From positions 2,542,001 to 2,606,000 of the forward strand of contig NZ_CP054021.1 in assembly GCF_005862305.2 (NCBI RefSeq): a stretch of 64,000 nucleotides of DNA, written 5' to 3'. The notes beneath the pieces were generated by a model that was not told the origin of the DNA, ran no database searches, and was given only the letters and a program-made list of their open reading frames with translations. The position numbers were made by a program, and so were the translations under genes. This DNA comes from Rhizobium indicum. GTDB lineage: Bacteria; Pseudomonadota; Alphaproteobacteria; Rhizobiales; Rhizobiaceae. Positions 18,159 to 28,760 of this stretch are shown piece after piece; the stretch's first letter is position 1, and each line of letters starts with the position of its first letter.

Positions 18159-18323
18159 GTGGTACCAGGGCTCGCCAATGCCGCTGATAGAAGACAAGGA
18201 CCATCTTACATCTGGAACGAAGAATCCGCCGTCCTTGGGGCTCTCATTAAAGTTGCTGAGGAGACGGGCGTCGAGCTTCAACAGTTCCGGCCCGAGGGGC
18301 TTAAGGACCGACCGGAAAACTGA
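18159..18323 (+). pseudogene. Possible protein remnant of unknown family
   Basis: A 54-codon frame starting at GTG reads DRRQGPSYIWNEESAVLGAL then IKVAEETGVELQQF and RPEGLKDRPEN before a stop. The amino-acid composition and heptad spacing look like a genuine helical protein tail. I do not recognise it, there is no good ribosome site, and it lies among other broken genes. Either a remnant or chance. Confidence 0.3.
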
Positions 18324-18397
18324 AAGTCAGCTCTCAGACGATAGCGTCGCGCAACACTTTCAGACGGCAGAGACGGCACTTAATCGGAATCGATCTT

Positions 18398-18673
18398 CTA
18401 GTTGGCGAGGCGACCCGGATCCAGTTTCGGCTGGACCAGTCTCTTGCTGGCAAAAGCCCTGCCAGAATGCGATTTCAGATATTTTTCGAATTCAAGAGCT
18501 TTGAGCTTGTCGGGAAAGGCGCAATACTAGAGCAAATTCCACGGTGCGAATTTGGCAGTGTGGGCAGACTTTCCGGCATTGTGAGCCGCAAACCGCTGTT
18601 TCAGATCTGCGGTAGACCCGGTATATTCCTGATCGGGAAAATCGACGCTGCGGAGAATATAGACATACCACAT
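18398..18673 (-). pseudogene. GIY-YIG family endonuclease gene with an internal amber codon
   Basis: Reading from ATG 18673 gives MWYVYILRSVDFPDQEYTGS then TADLKQRFAAHNAGKSAHTA, then KFAPWNLL followed by TAG as codon 49 (18527-18529). The same frame continues YCAFPDKLKALEFEKYLKSH, SGRAFASKRL and a natural stop at 18398. Both halves match small UPF0213-like GIY-YIG nucleases, including the family-typical EKYLKSxSGRAFAxKRL end. Only the single stop separates them, so the gene is recently inactivated, or the base is a sequencing error. The ribosome site is weak. Confidence 0.75.
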
Positions 18674-18747
18674 CAGCGTTTCAGCCCGTCGTCGCCCTTC
18701 GGGCTATGCCGGGCACTGCTTCGGCCTAACGGTTTCTCGCGGCTGTG

Positions 18748-18774
18748 CCACGCGAAGCCCGTAAGGGCGAAGCG

Positions 18775-18779
<5 letters not shown>
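18748..18779 (-). terminator. Hairpin overlapping the 3' end of the tRNA-Ala gene
   Basis: CCACGC-GAA-GCCC (18748-18760) faces GGGC-GAA-GCGTGG (18765-18779) with a GTAA loop and a symmetric internal loop. It begins inside the encoded CCA end of the tRNA, so it could assist termination or 3' processing, or be another inserted palindrome. Confidence 0.4.
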
Positions 18780-18850
<71 letters not shown>

Positions 18851-18999
18851 ATCAAGGTGGTCCGGCTCAGGGCCGGTCCTGGGATGCTCCTCAAGGCGTG
18901 CCCTTCGGAGTGGCGGCTTATTACTTCCGGATTCCGGAGATAGCAAGCCTAAAAAATCTGGCCCGGAGAATTTTTTCCTCGCCGGGCCGAAATGCGGTC

Positions 19000-19383
19000 T
19001 CAGACTTCGTCTTCGTCGCCGGTCACGCCGATGATGTCGCTCATGTCGTCATCATCGTCATCTTCGTCGGGTGTGAGGAAGGTATCGTCGTCGTCATCGC
19101 CTTCGATTTCGACATCGTCGTCGCCGATATCGGGGATGTCGTCGCCAGAGGCAGCGTCATCGGCATCCTCAAGCGAAACCAGTTCGACTTCGGTGTTTTC
19201 AGTATCGACTTCCGCAACCTCGTCTTCCTCGGCAACTTCGGCGATCGCCGAGGTTTCTTCGAAGAAGGACAGAGGGTAGGACTTGCCGGTATAAGGAGAG
19301 ACGATCGGATCCCGGTTCAGATCATAAAACTTCTTGCCGGTTTCCGGATCGGTACGCTTGGTTCCAAGTTCCGCTTTCGCCAC
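19000..19383 (-). CDS. FYDLN-acid domain protein (TIGR02300 family)
   Basis: 127-residue alphaproteobacterial protein of unknown function. The conserved N-terminus VAKAELGTKRTDPETGKKFY followed by DLNRDPIVSPYTGKSYP defines the family; the segment resembles a zinc-ribbon-like fold without its cysteines. The C-terminal two-thirds are extremely acidic, with runs of Asp and Glu. Start GTG 19383 is chosen because it gives the conserved family start and has GAGG seven nt upstream. It is divergent from aroA, the usual order in Rhizobiales. Confidence 0.9.
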   Translation of the reverse strand: MAKAELGTKRTDPETGKKFYDLNRDPIVSPYTGKSYPLSFFEETSAIAEVAEEDEVAEVDTENTEVELVSLEDADDAASGDDIPDIGDDDVEIEGDDDDDTFLTPDEDDDDDDMSDIIGVTGDEDEV

Positions 19384-19403
19384 TATAAGCCTCGTGTGAA
19401 TAG

Positions 19404-21017
<1,614 letters not shown>

Positions 21018-21086
21018 TGTGCCAGCCACCATTCCGCGAAGCCAAACTCATTTGCCGTTTCGGCGCGCTGCCGCAGGATTGATCAC

Positions 21087-21734
21087 ATGACGAACGAGAC
21101 CTTCACCATCGCCATCGATGGCCCGGCGGCAGCGGGCAAGGGCACGCTCTCGCGCCTCATCGCAGAGCGCTACGGATATCACCATCTTGATACCGGCCTG
21201 ACCTATCGCGCCACGGCCAAGGCGCTGCTCGATGCCGGCCTGCCGCTCGACGACGAGGCGGTGGCAGAAAAGATCGCAAGAGAGGTTGAACTCGCTGGAT
21301 TGGATCGCGATATACTTTCCAAACATGAGATCGGCGAAGCTGCCTCGAAGATTGCCGTCATGCCGGCGGTGCGCCGGGCTCTGGTCGAAGCGCAACGGCG
21401 GTTTTCGGTGAAAGCGCCGGGAACCGTACTCGACGGGCGCGATATCGGCACGGTCGTCTGCCCGGATTCGCCGGTGAAGCTCTATGTAACGGCGTCGCCG
21501 GAGGTCCGCGCAAGACGCCGTTATGACGAGATCCTCGGCAAAGGCCTGACGGCGGATTTCGATGCGATTTTCGAGGACGTCAAGCGGCGCGACGAACGCG
21601 ACGTGGGACGGGCCGACAGCCCTTTGAAACCAGCTGATGATGCGCACTTGCTTGATACGTCGGAAATGAGTATAGAGGCCGCGTTTCAAGCTGCTCAATC
21701 GATCATCGATGCGGTCTTGAGCCGAAATGCCTAA
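21087..21734 (+). CDS. cmk: Cytidylate kinase
   Basis: 215-residue (d)CMP kinase. P-loop GPAAAGKGT at 12-20, substrate segment [34 protein letters not shown] and the lid [10 protein letters not shown] are all as in the family. It belongs to the conserved aroA-cmk-rpsA order and is probably co-transcribed with aroA. Confidence 0.96.
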   Translation: MTNETFTIAIDGPAAAGKGTLSRLIAERYGYHHLDTGLTYRATAKALLDAGLPLDDEAVAEKIAREVELAGLDRDILSKHEIGEAASKIAVMPAVRRALVEAQRRFSVKAPGTVLDGRDIGTVVCPDSPVKLYVTASPEVRARRRYDEILGKGLTADFDAIFEDVKRRDERDVGRADSPLKPADDAHLLDTSEMSIEAAFQAAQSIIDAVLSRNA

Positions 21735-21910
21735 ATTCAAGCGATTTTGCGTGCTCTGAGCATGGATCGCTTCTAATACAGCAAGCCTGAAATTCCGTCC
21801 AAGCGCCGGATTGCCTTCGTCAGAGAGGGCGGACTGGGTTCAGGCCCGTTCAACGCAAACCAACCGGCGCATACGTGTCCGCTTCCGTTTCAGGACACGC
21901 AGGAGATTTT
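21735..21910 (+). promoter_or_regulatory. rpsA: rpsA leader with hairpin next to the ribosome site
   Basis: 176-nt leader. CGTGTCC (21874-21880) pairs with GGACACG (21893-21899) around a 12-nt loop, ending one nt before the AGGAG ribosome-binding site (21901-21905). Ribosomal protein S1 represses its own translation in other bacteria by binding structured leaders, so this is a candidate control element. Confidence 0.45.
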
Positions 21911-23614
21911 ATGTCAGTAGCTACCCCCTCCCGCGAGGATTTCGCGGCTCTTCTCGAAGAGTCCTTTGCCAAGAACGACCTGGCCGAAGGCTATGTCACC
22001 AAAGGCATCGTCACGGGCATCGAGAAGGACGTCGCCGTTGTCGACGTCGGCCTGAAGGTTGAAGGCCGCATCGCGCTCAAGGAATTCGGCGCGCGCGCCA
22101 AGGACGGCCTGTTGAAGGTCGGCGACGAAGTCGAAGTTTATGTCGAGCGCATCGAAAACGCGCTTGGCGAAGCCGTTCTGTCGCGCGAGAAGGCTCGCCG
22201 CGAAGAAAGCTGGGTCAAGCTCGAAGCCAAGTTCGAAGCTGGCGAGCGCGTCGAAGGCGTGATCTTCAACCAGGTCAAGGGCGGCTTCACGGTCGACCTC
22301 GACGGTGCGATCGCCTTCCTGCCGCGTTCTCAGGTCGACATTCGTCCGATCCGCGACGTGACCCCGCTGATGCATAACCCGCAGCCCTTCGAAATCCTCA
22401 AGATGGACAAGCGCCGCGGCAACATCGTGGTTTCGCGCCGTACGGTTCTGGAAGAATCCCGTGCCGAGCAGCGTTCTGAAATTGTTCAGAACCTCGAAGA
22501 AGGCCAGGTTGTTGACGGCGTCGTCAAGAACATCACCGATTACGGTGCGTTCGTTGACCTCGGCGGCATCGACGGCCTGCTGCACGTCACCGACATGGCA
22601 TGGCGCCGTGTGAACCATCCGTCGGAAATCCTGAACATCGGCCAGCAGGTCAAGGTTCAGATCATCCGCATCAACCAGGAAACCCACCGTATCTCGCTCG
22701 GCATGAAGCAGCTCGAGAGCGATCCGTGGGATGGCATCCAGGCCAAGTATCCGGAAGGCAAGAAGATTTCCGGTACCGTCACGAACATCACCGACTACGG
22801 TGCATTCGTCGAGCTGGAGCCGGGCATCGAAGGCCTGATCCACATCTCGGAAATGTCCTGGACCAAGAAGAACGTTCACCCCGGCAAGATCCTGTCCACG
22901 AGCCAGGAAGTCGAAGTCGTCGTTCTCGAAGTCGATCCGTCCAAGCGCCGTATCTCGCTCGGGCTCAAGCAGACGCTGGAAAACCCGTGGGCAGCATTCG
23001 CCCGCAGCCATCCGGCCGGCACTGAAGTCGAAGGCGAAGTCAAGAACAAGACCGAATTCGGCCTGTTCATCGGCCTCGACGGCGATGTCGACGGCATGGT
23101 GCACCTCTCCGACCTCGACTGGAACCGTCCAGGCGAGCAGGTCATCGAGGAGTTCAACAAGGGTGACGTCGTCAAGGCCGTCGTTCTCGACGTCGATGTT
23201 GAGAAGGAACGCATCTCGCTCGGCATCAAGCAGCTCGGCAAGGATGCAGTCGGCGACGCCGCTGCTTCTGGCGACCTGCGCAAGAATGCAGTCGTTTCCT
23301 GCGAAGTCATCGCGGTCAACGACGGCGGTGTCGAAGTGAAGCTCGTCAACCACGAAGACATCACTTCCTTCATCCGTCGCGCCGACCTCGCCCGCGACCG
23401 CGACGAACAGCGCCCTGAGCGCTTCTCGGTCGGCCAGGTCTTCGACGCCCGCGTCACCAACTTCTCCAAGAAGGACCGCAAGATCATGCTGTCCATCAAG
23501 GCTCTGGAGATTGCGGAAGAGAAGGAAGCCGTTGCCCAGTTCGGTTCGTCCGACAGCGGCGCTTCGCTCGGCGACATCCTGGGCGCAGCCCTGAAGAACC
23601 GCGGCGGCGAATAA
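21911..23614 (+). CDS. rpsA: 30S ribosomal protein S1
   Basis: 567-residue S1, which feeds mRNA into the initiating ribosome. Six S1 (OB-fold) repeats can be followed through recurrent GxVxxITDYGAFVDL/E...G-LxHxSxM/L motifs: about 35-100, 118-183, 203-271, 288-356, 375-443 and 462-530. The first two are divergent and bind the ribosome, as in the family. Start ATG 21911 with AGGAG. Strong terminator 26 nt after the stop. Confidence 0.97.
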   Translation: MSVATPSREDFAALLEESFAKNDLAEGYVTKGIVTGIEKDVAVVDVGLKVEGRIALKEFGARAKDGLLKVGDEVEVYVERIENALGEAVLSREKARREESWVKLEAKFEAGERVEGVIFNQVKGGFTVDLDGAIAFLPRSQVDIRPIRDVTPLMHNPQPFEILKMDKRRGNIVVSRRTVLEESRAEQRSEIVQNLEEGQVVDGVVKNITDYGAFVDLGGIDGLLHVTDMAWRRVNHPSEILNIGQQVKVQIIRINQETHRISLGMKQLESDPWDGIQAKYPEGKKISGTVTNITDYGAFVELEPGIEGLIHISEMSWTKKNVHPGKILSTSQEVEVVVLEVDPSKRRISLGLKQTLENPWAAFARSHPAGTEVEGEVKNKTEFGLFIGLDGDVDGMVHLSDLDWNRPGEQVIEEFNKGDVVKAVVLDVDVEKERISLGIKQLGKDAVGDAAASGDLRKNAVVSCEVIAVNDGGVEVKLVNHEDITSFIRRADLARDRDEQRPERFSVGQVFDARVTNFSKKDRKIMLSIKALEIAEEKEAVAQFGSSDSGASLGDILGAALKNRGGE

Positions 23615-23636
23615 GCCTCGCATCCGCCTTTGAATT

Positions 23637-23676
23637 GAAGAACCCGCCAGAGCGATCCGGCGGGTTCTTCATTTTC
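23637..23676 (+). terminator. Rho-independent terminator of rpsA
   Basis: GAAGAACCCGCC (23637-23648) is perfectly complementary to GGCGGGTTCTTC (23659-23670), followed by ATTTTC. Confidence 0.85.
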
Positions 23677-23693
23677 AGGCGATGAAAAAGTGC

Positions 23694-23820
23694 TAGAGCG
23701 GTTCAGCTTTTAACGGAGCGCAGAACCGCCCTATCCTCTTGTTTTTACGCAATCCCCGGCAAAAGCGCTTCGCGCTTTACCTGGGAAACCCGCTTCGCAC
23801 TTTTCCTGGAATTGCTCTAT
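23694..23820. repeat. RIME-like element, copy 5, with an internally repeated module
   Basis: Left module TAGAGCGGTTC...GAACCGCCCTA. The right part carries CGCTTCGCGCTTTACCTGG and then CGCTTCGCACTTTTCCTGG, followed by AATTGCTCTA, i.e. a small duplication of the module seen at 10570-10620. It lies between convergent rpsA and the gene ending at 23817. Confidence 0.7.
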
Positions 23821-25373
23821 TCCCAGCCGACCATGCGCTGATAGAGCGCGTAGACCGGGTCATCGTCCGGGCGGCCTGGCTGATAAGCCGACGGTTCGGT
23901 ATCGATCATCCTTGGCGTCCTCCGCTTGGGTGCGGCGTCGGTTTCTTCGGCGTCGGGCTCGGCATCCTCGCCGCCGGACTGCGCCTGCTGCTGATCCTCG
24001 GACGCGTCGTCGCGGTGGTGCTGATGCTGGTGATGCATTTCGCCTGCCTTGTCGTTCGACGGCGTGTCCTTGGCGAACTGGTAAGGCAGCTGGGTATAGG
24101 CAAATCCCTCCGGCATCCTTGCCGCCAACGGCACATAGGAAGGCGCGGCCGTCTCGGGAACCGGCATCATCTGCGGTTGCGCGGAGATTTCTTTCGGCTG
24201 ACGGACGGCCGCAGCCACGGTCTCAATATCCATCTGCGACGGACGGAGCGCCGCGGACTGGCGAGGATCGGGTGCTGTGAATTCGGCTGGCTGCCTGGTC
24301 AAGGTCTCGGTCGCATCGCTGATGACGGCGTCATCGAGGATCGCATCGATCTCCACGGCCGCCTCGACGGGAACATCCTCCAGCACGGTTTCGATGTCCT
24401 GCTCGCGGATGATGGTGGCGATCATCTCGGAGACTTCTTCGGTCATGGAGGCAACAATTCCTGCCCAGTTCCTGGGAATGACAGGATCGACCTTTTCCGA
24501 CATCGCACCGGTTTCGATGGCAGGCGGCTCCGGCGTTGCCTGCGTATCATCGGCTGCTGCGGCTTCCGTCGACGAGGGTTGCCGGGTTTCAATCTCCTGC
24601 GACGCAGATTTTTCCGGGGCGACCTCCCTTGTGGTCGCCGGGGCGGACTGAGCCTGGTTTTCAGCCTTCGGCGCTTCCGGATCGGCAGCTTCCACGGCTT
24701 CGGCGATGACCGCTTCCTCGATGGTCGCCGGAGCTGCGGCCTCGACCATTGAATCGGCTGACGCCGTGTCTGCCGGCTGACGCATGGCGGCAGGCAGCCT
24801 GTCCTCATGCAGTCTTATCTCGGGCAGCCGGATCTCGGGGCGAGCTTCCGCGCGCATCGGCGATGCATCGTTCTGGCCATAGGAGCGGACGACCGCGCGG
24901 GCGGCGAGATCGCGATCCTTATAGCGGACGATTTCCAGATAGGCGACGATGCGAGCGGCTTCAGGGCCTGTCGGGTTCTTCAGGGCCTCGGCGATCGTCC
25001 GGAGCGGCACGCTATGCCCATTCTCGGCGAGCTGGCGCTCGACCTCGTCGATCCTTGCGGTTGGCAGCCGCCGGATGGCATCGGCGAGCCGAGAGGCGAA
25101 GGCAAGATTGCTCTCGTCCTCGCCACGATCCAGCGAGATCGAGCGGCCTGCCGCATCGATGACATCGAAAAGGGCTTCGACCATGCGCTCGCGCGCCGCA
25201 AGGAGCAGAATATTGAGCTTGCCGGCAATGGCGGAATTGAGGTCTGAGGCTTCGACGGCGTTGACAGGCGCAGGGGCAATCACCGAGTGGCCGAGACCAC
25301 TGGCGACGATCGCCGCTGTCTGACCCTGGGACGAAAAGCTTGCATTGGACGCTGCACGAACGGGAGTCAACAT
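23817..25373 (-). CDS. Long, mostly disordered acidic protein of unknown function
   Basis: 518 residues, not recognised. Residues about 40-165 look folded and helical (LNSAIAGKLNILLLAARERM, AFASRLADAIRRLPTARIDE, RIVAYLEIVRYKDRDLAARA). Residues 170-460 are Ala/Glu/Pro/Thr-rich and low complexity. A His/Gln-rich patch (MHHQHQHHRDD) and a conserved-looking C-terminus (DDDPVYALYQRMVGWE) follow. No signal peptide or membrane helix. Start at 25373 is secure: AAGGAG seven nt upstream and the frame before it is unlike protein. Likely cytoplasmic scaffold or regulator; that is inference. Confidence 0.75.
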   Translation of the reverse strand: MLTPVRAASNASFSSQGQTAAIVASGLGHSVIAPAPVNAVEASDLNSAIAGKLNILLLAARERMVEALFDVIDAAGRSISLDRGEDESNLAFASRLADAIRRLPTARIDEVERQLAENGHSVPLRTIAEALKNPTGPEAARIVAYLEIVRYKDRDLAARAVVRSYGQNDASPMRAEARPEIRLPEIRLHEDRLPAAMRQPADTASADSMVEAAAPATIEEAVIAEAVEAADPEAPKAENQAQSAPATTREVAPEKSASQEIETRQPSSTEAAAADDTQATPEPPAIETGAMSEKVDPVIPRNWAGIVASMTEEVSEMIATIIREQDIETVLEDVPVEAAVEIDAILDDAVISDATETLTRQPAEFTAPDPRQSAALRPSQMDIETVAAAVRQPKEISAQPQMMPVPETAAPSYVPLAARMPEGFAYTQLPYQFAKDTPSNDKAGEMHHQHQHHRDDASEDQQQAQSGGEDAEPDAEETDAAPKRRTPRMIDTEPSAYQPGRPDDDPVYALYQRMVGWE

Positions 25374-25603
25374 GGCATGCTCCTTTCGTAAAGTGACGAT
25401 GAAAGCAGGCTCTAGAAAAGGACCGCGCTCATCCGGTCCCCTTGCATCCCAGCAGATCCTCCTATCCGCATGACGCAGTTCCGGCGTCATCGAATGCATA
25501 AAAATTAACAGGAATGTTAATAAACAGGCGTTAATGAATCGCTAACGGCCGCGGACAAGTCTGCCGCCTGGTTACTAGCAAACGCAGAATGAAGGCAATT
25601 CGC

Positions 25604-26230
25604 TCAGCTGTGGGCGAAGATATCGGCCTCTTCCCAGCCGAGCAGGTCGAGCTTGGCGCGGGTCGGCAGGAATTCGAAACAGGCCGTCGCATGATCGTAG
25701 CGGCCGTCGCGGATCAGCCGTTCCGTCAGCTTATCGCGCAACGCATGCAGATAAAGCACGTCGGAGGCGGCATATTCGAGCTGGGCCGGAGACAGCCTCT
25801 CGGCCGCCCAATCGGAAGATTGCTGCGCCTTGGAGACGTCGACGTCGAGCATCTCCTTGAGATTGTCCTTGAGGCCGTGGCGATCCGTATAGGTCCGGAT
25901 CAGGCGCGAGGCGATCTTGGTGCAGAAAACCGGGGTCGCGGTGACGCCGAAGGTATGGAAGAGCACGGCAATATCGAAGCGGCCGTAATGAAAGATCTTC
26001 TGATGGGTGGGGTCTTCAAGCAGGGCGACGAGATTGGGCGCCTCTTTCTGACCGGCGGCGATGCGGATGATATCGGCGGTGCCGTCACCCGGCGAAAGCT
26101 GGACGACGCAGAGCCGATCGCGGCGCGGCACCAGGCCGAGCGTTTCGGTGTCGATGGCAATCGCGCCGGTGTAGCGGGCGGCATCGGCCGCGGAAATATC
26201 GCCTTCGTGATAACGTATGGTCGCTGCCAT
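25604..26230 (-). CDS. rnd: Ribonuclease D-like 3'-5' exonuclease (no HRDC domain)
   Basis: 208-residue DEDDy exonuclease. The catalytic residues are visible: Asp and Glu in IAIDTETLGL, Asp in HYGRFDIAVLFH, and Tyr/Asp in EYAASDVLYLHAL. At ~208 residues it is just the exonuclease domain; the C-terminal HRDC domains of E. coli RNase D are missing, as in the short alphaproteobacterial form. The role is probably 3' trimming of structured RNA. Start ATG 26230 gives MAATIRYHEGDIS. Confidence 0.88.
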   Translation of the reverse strand: MAATIRYHEGDISAADAARYTGAIAIDTETLGLVPRRDRLCVVQLSPGDGTADIIRIAAGQKEAPNLVALLEDPTHQKIFHYGRFDIAVLFHTFGVTATPVFCTKIASRLIRTYTDRHGLKDNLKEMLDVDVSKAQQSSDWAAERLSPAQLEYAASDVLYLHALRDKLTERLIRDGRYDHATACFEFLPTRAKLDLLGWEEADIFAHS

Positions 26231-26257
26231 GAGACTGTCTTTCGTTCGATGCATCCC

Positions 26258-26361
26258 CTACAGCGCCGCACGTCTTTTCGAGAGTCGCAAAGGACGCTGT
26301 AGCACTTTGATGGCTGCATAATTTTATCCTTAAATCGATTCCGATTTAAGGAATTATGCAG
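26258..26361. repeat. RIME-like element, copy 6 (modules B then C)
   Basis: Module B: CTACAGCGCC...GACGCTGTAG (26258-26302). Module C: CTGCATAATTTTATCCTTAA facing TTAAGGAATTATGCAG (26314-26361). The same two modules occur at 45637-45746 in the opposite order, showing that the modules are independent units. Confidence 0.75.
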
Positions 26362-26434
26362 CAGCGCTATAGCGCAAAGGCGCAGAGTGCGAAACCGCTT
26401 TCCTGCTGCTGGAGCGCCTTGCGTCCTTAGCCGT

Positions 26435-27244
26435 TCAGAATGTCGGCGGCGTGTTGATCCAGAGAAGCACGGTTTCACCATCGTGGCGGTTGCGCCAGGA
26501 ATGGTCGCGGCGGCTTTCGAAATAGAGTGAATCGCCGGGGCCGAGATCGAAGAACTGATCGCCGTCGAGCACCAGTTCGAGCCGGCCGGACAGAACATGC
26601 ATGAATTCCTCGCCCTCGTGGCGATAGGCGCCCTCGCTGGCAGCACCCGGCGCCAGCACGAAACGATGGCAGTCCATCATCCGGCGGCCTTCGGCGAGAA
26701 GCTGCACCGCGACACCCGGCGTCGTTTCCGGCCACCTGCGCCATTCGCCGGCGCGCACCAGCGCCGGCACCTCCCCGCTTTCCTCACCCGAGAGGCGGGA
26801 GACGGTGGTGCCGTAATAGTCTGCCAGATCGTGCAGCGTCTTGAAGCTCACGCCCTGCGAGGTGCGCTCCAGCGTCGAGAGTGTCGACGAGGTGACGCCG
26901 ATGTCGCCGGCCACCTGATCGAGTGTCTTGCCGCTCGCATGGCGCAGGCTGCGCAGCTTGCGGCCAAGGCCGGCATCCTGGCTTGCCTCGGCGCCGTCGG
27001 CGGAAGGCTCCTCGCTCTCCAGCGCCTCGCGAATTGCCGCGGGATTAAGGCCCCGCTCGACACGATACCAGGAAATGCGCTTCAGCCGCGCCACATCGTC
27101 GGCGCTGTATTGCCGATGGCCGGTTTCCGAACGGCCGGGAACCACCAGGCCCTGGCTTTCCCAGAGGCGCAGCGTCGAGGCCGAAACGCCCGCCAGCCGC
27201 GCGGCTTCCGCCACCTTGTAGCGCACAGGCCCGTTATCGTTCAT
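26435..27244 (-). CDS. Three-domain transcriptional regulator: MerR HTH, XRE HTH and cupin
   Basis: 269 residues. A MerR-type winged helix (about 8-75: YKVAEAARLAGVSASTLRLW, TGHRQYSADDVARLKRISWY) is followed by a full XRE/Cro helix-turn-helix (about 93-150: LRSLRHASGKTLDQVAGDIG, VTSSTLSTLERTSQGVSF) and a C-terminal cupin (about 185-265: HRFVLAPGAASEGAYRHEGE, FMHVLSGRLELVLDGDQFFD). XRE-cupin regulators such as PuuR control polyamine and GABA genes; an added MerR domain is unusual. Divergent from gabT, so probably its local regulator. Confidence 0.88.
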   Translation of the reverse strand: MNDNGPVRYKVAEAARLAGVSASTLRLWESQGLVVPGRSETGHRQYSADDVARLKRISWYRVERGLNPAAIREALESEEPSADGAEASQDAGLGRKLRSLRHASGKTLDQVAGDIGVTSSTLSTLERTSQGVSFKTLHDLADYYGTTVSRLSGEESGEVPALVRAGEWRRWPETTPGVAVQLLAEGRRMMDCHRFVLAPGAASEGAYRHEGEEFMHVLSGRLELVLDGDQFFDLGPGDSLYFESRRDHSWRNRHDGETVLLWINTPPTF

Positions 27245-27413
27245 CCGAAACTATCCCCGATTCCAATCGCCCCAGAACCTCCATCAAAAAGCGTGATGTT
27301 TGAAGCAAAAAATGCCGCTTGTTTTCTTGCAGGAAAAATGTAGGAGTTTTATATACATCTTGCAGAAATTATACAAGATAGCTTTCCACCCCCTCTCAAC
27401 GCAGGAGCCATCG
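27245..27413. promoter_or_regulatory. gabT promoter with two matched operator-like repeats
   Basis: CTTGCAGGAAAA (27326-27337) sits within the near-palindrome TTTTCTTGCAGGAAAA (27322-27337), and CTTGCAGAAA recurs at 27359-27368, 33 bp on, about three helical turns. TTGCAG (27328-27333) and TATATA (27350-27355), 16 nt apart, form a candidate promoter, so one repeat covers the -35 and the other lies near +1. The likely ligand is the divergent MerR-XRE-cupin regulator. Confidence 0.55.
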
Positions 27414-28694
<1,281 letters not shown>

Positions 28695-28717
28695 GCGCAC
28701 CCGAACCGGATTTCAAT

Positions 28718-28738
28718 GGCTGCCGGCAACCGGCAGCC
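28718..28738 (+). promoter_or_regulatory. Intercistronic hairpin between gabT and gabD
   Basis: GGCTGCCGG (28718-28726) pairs perfectly with CCGGCAGCC (28730-28738) around a 3-nt loop, ten nt before the AAGGAGG ribosome site of gabD. There is no T-tract. Probably an mRNA stability or partial attenuation element that sets the gabT:gabD ratio. Confidence 0.5.
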
Positions 28739-28760
28739 ACACTCCCAAGGAGGATATGAC

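Noticed and set aside
18527..18529. TAG in the GIY-YIG gene as a recoded (pyrrolysine-like) codon
   Set aside because: No recoding machinery is expected in this lineage and intact homologues do not need a special residue here. Inactivation or a sequence error is simpler.
19000..19200. GAC/GAT-rich tract as a microsatellite or repeat locus
   Set aside because: It is the coding sequence of the acidic tail of the FYDLN-family protein, in frame and without exact repeat units.
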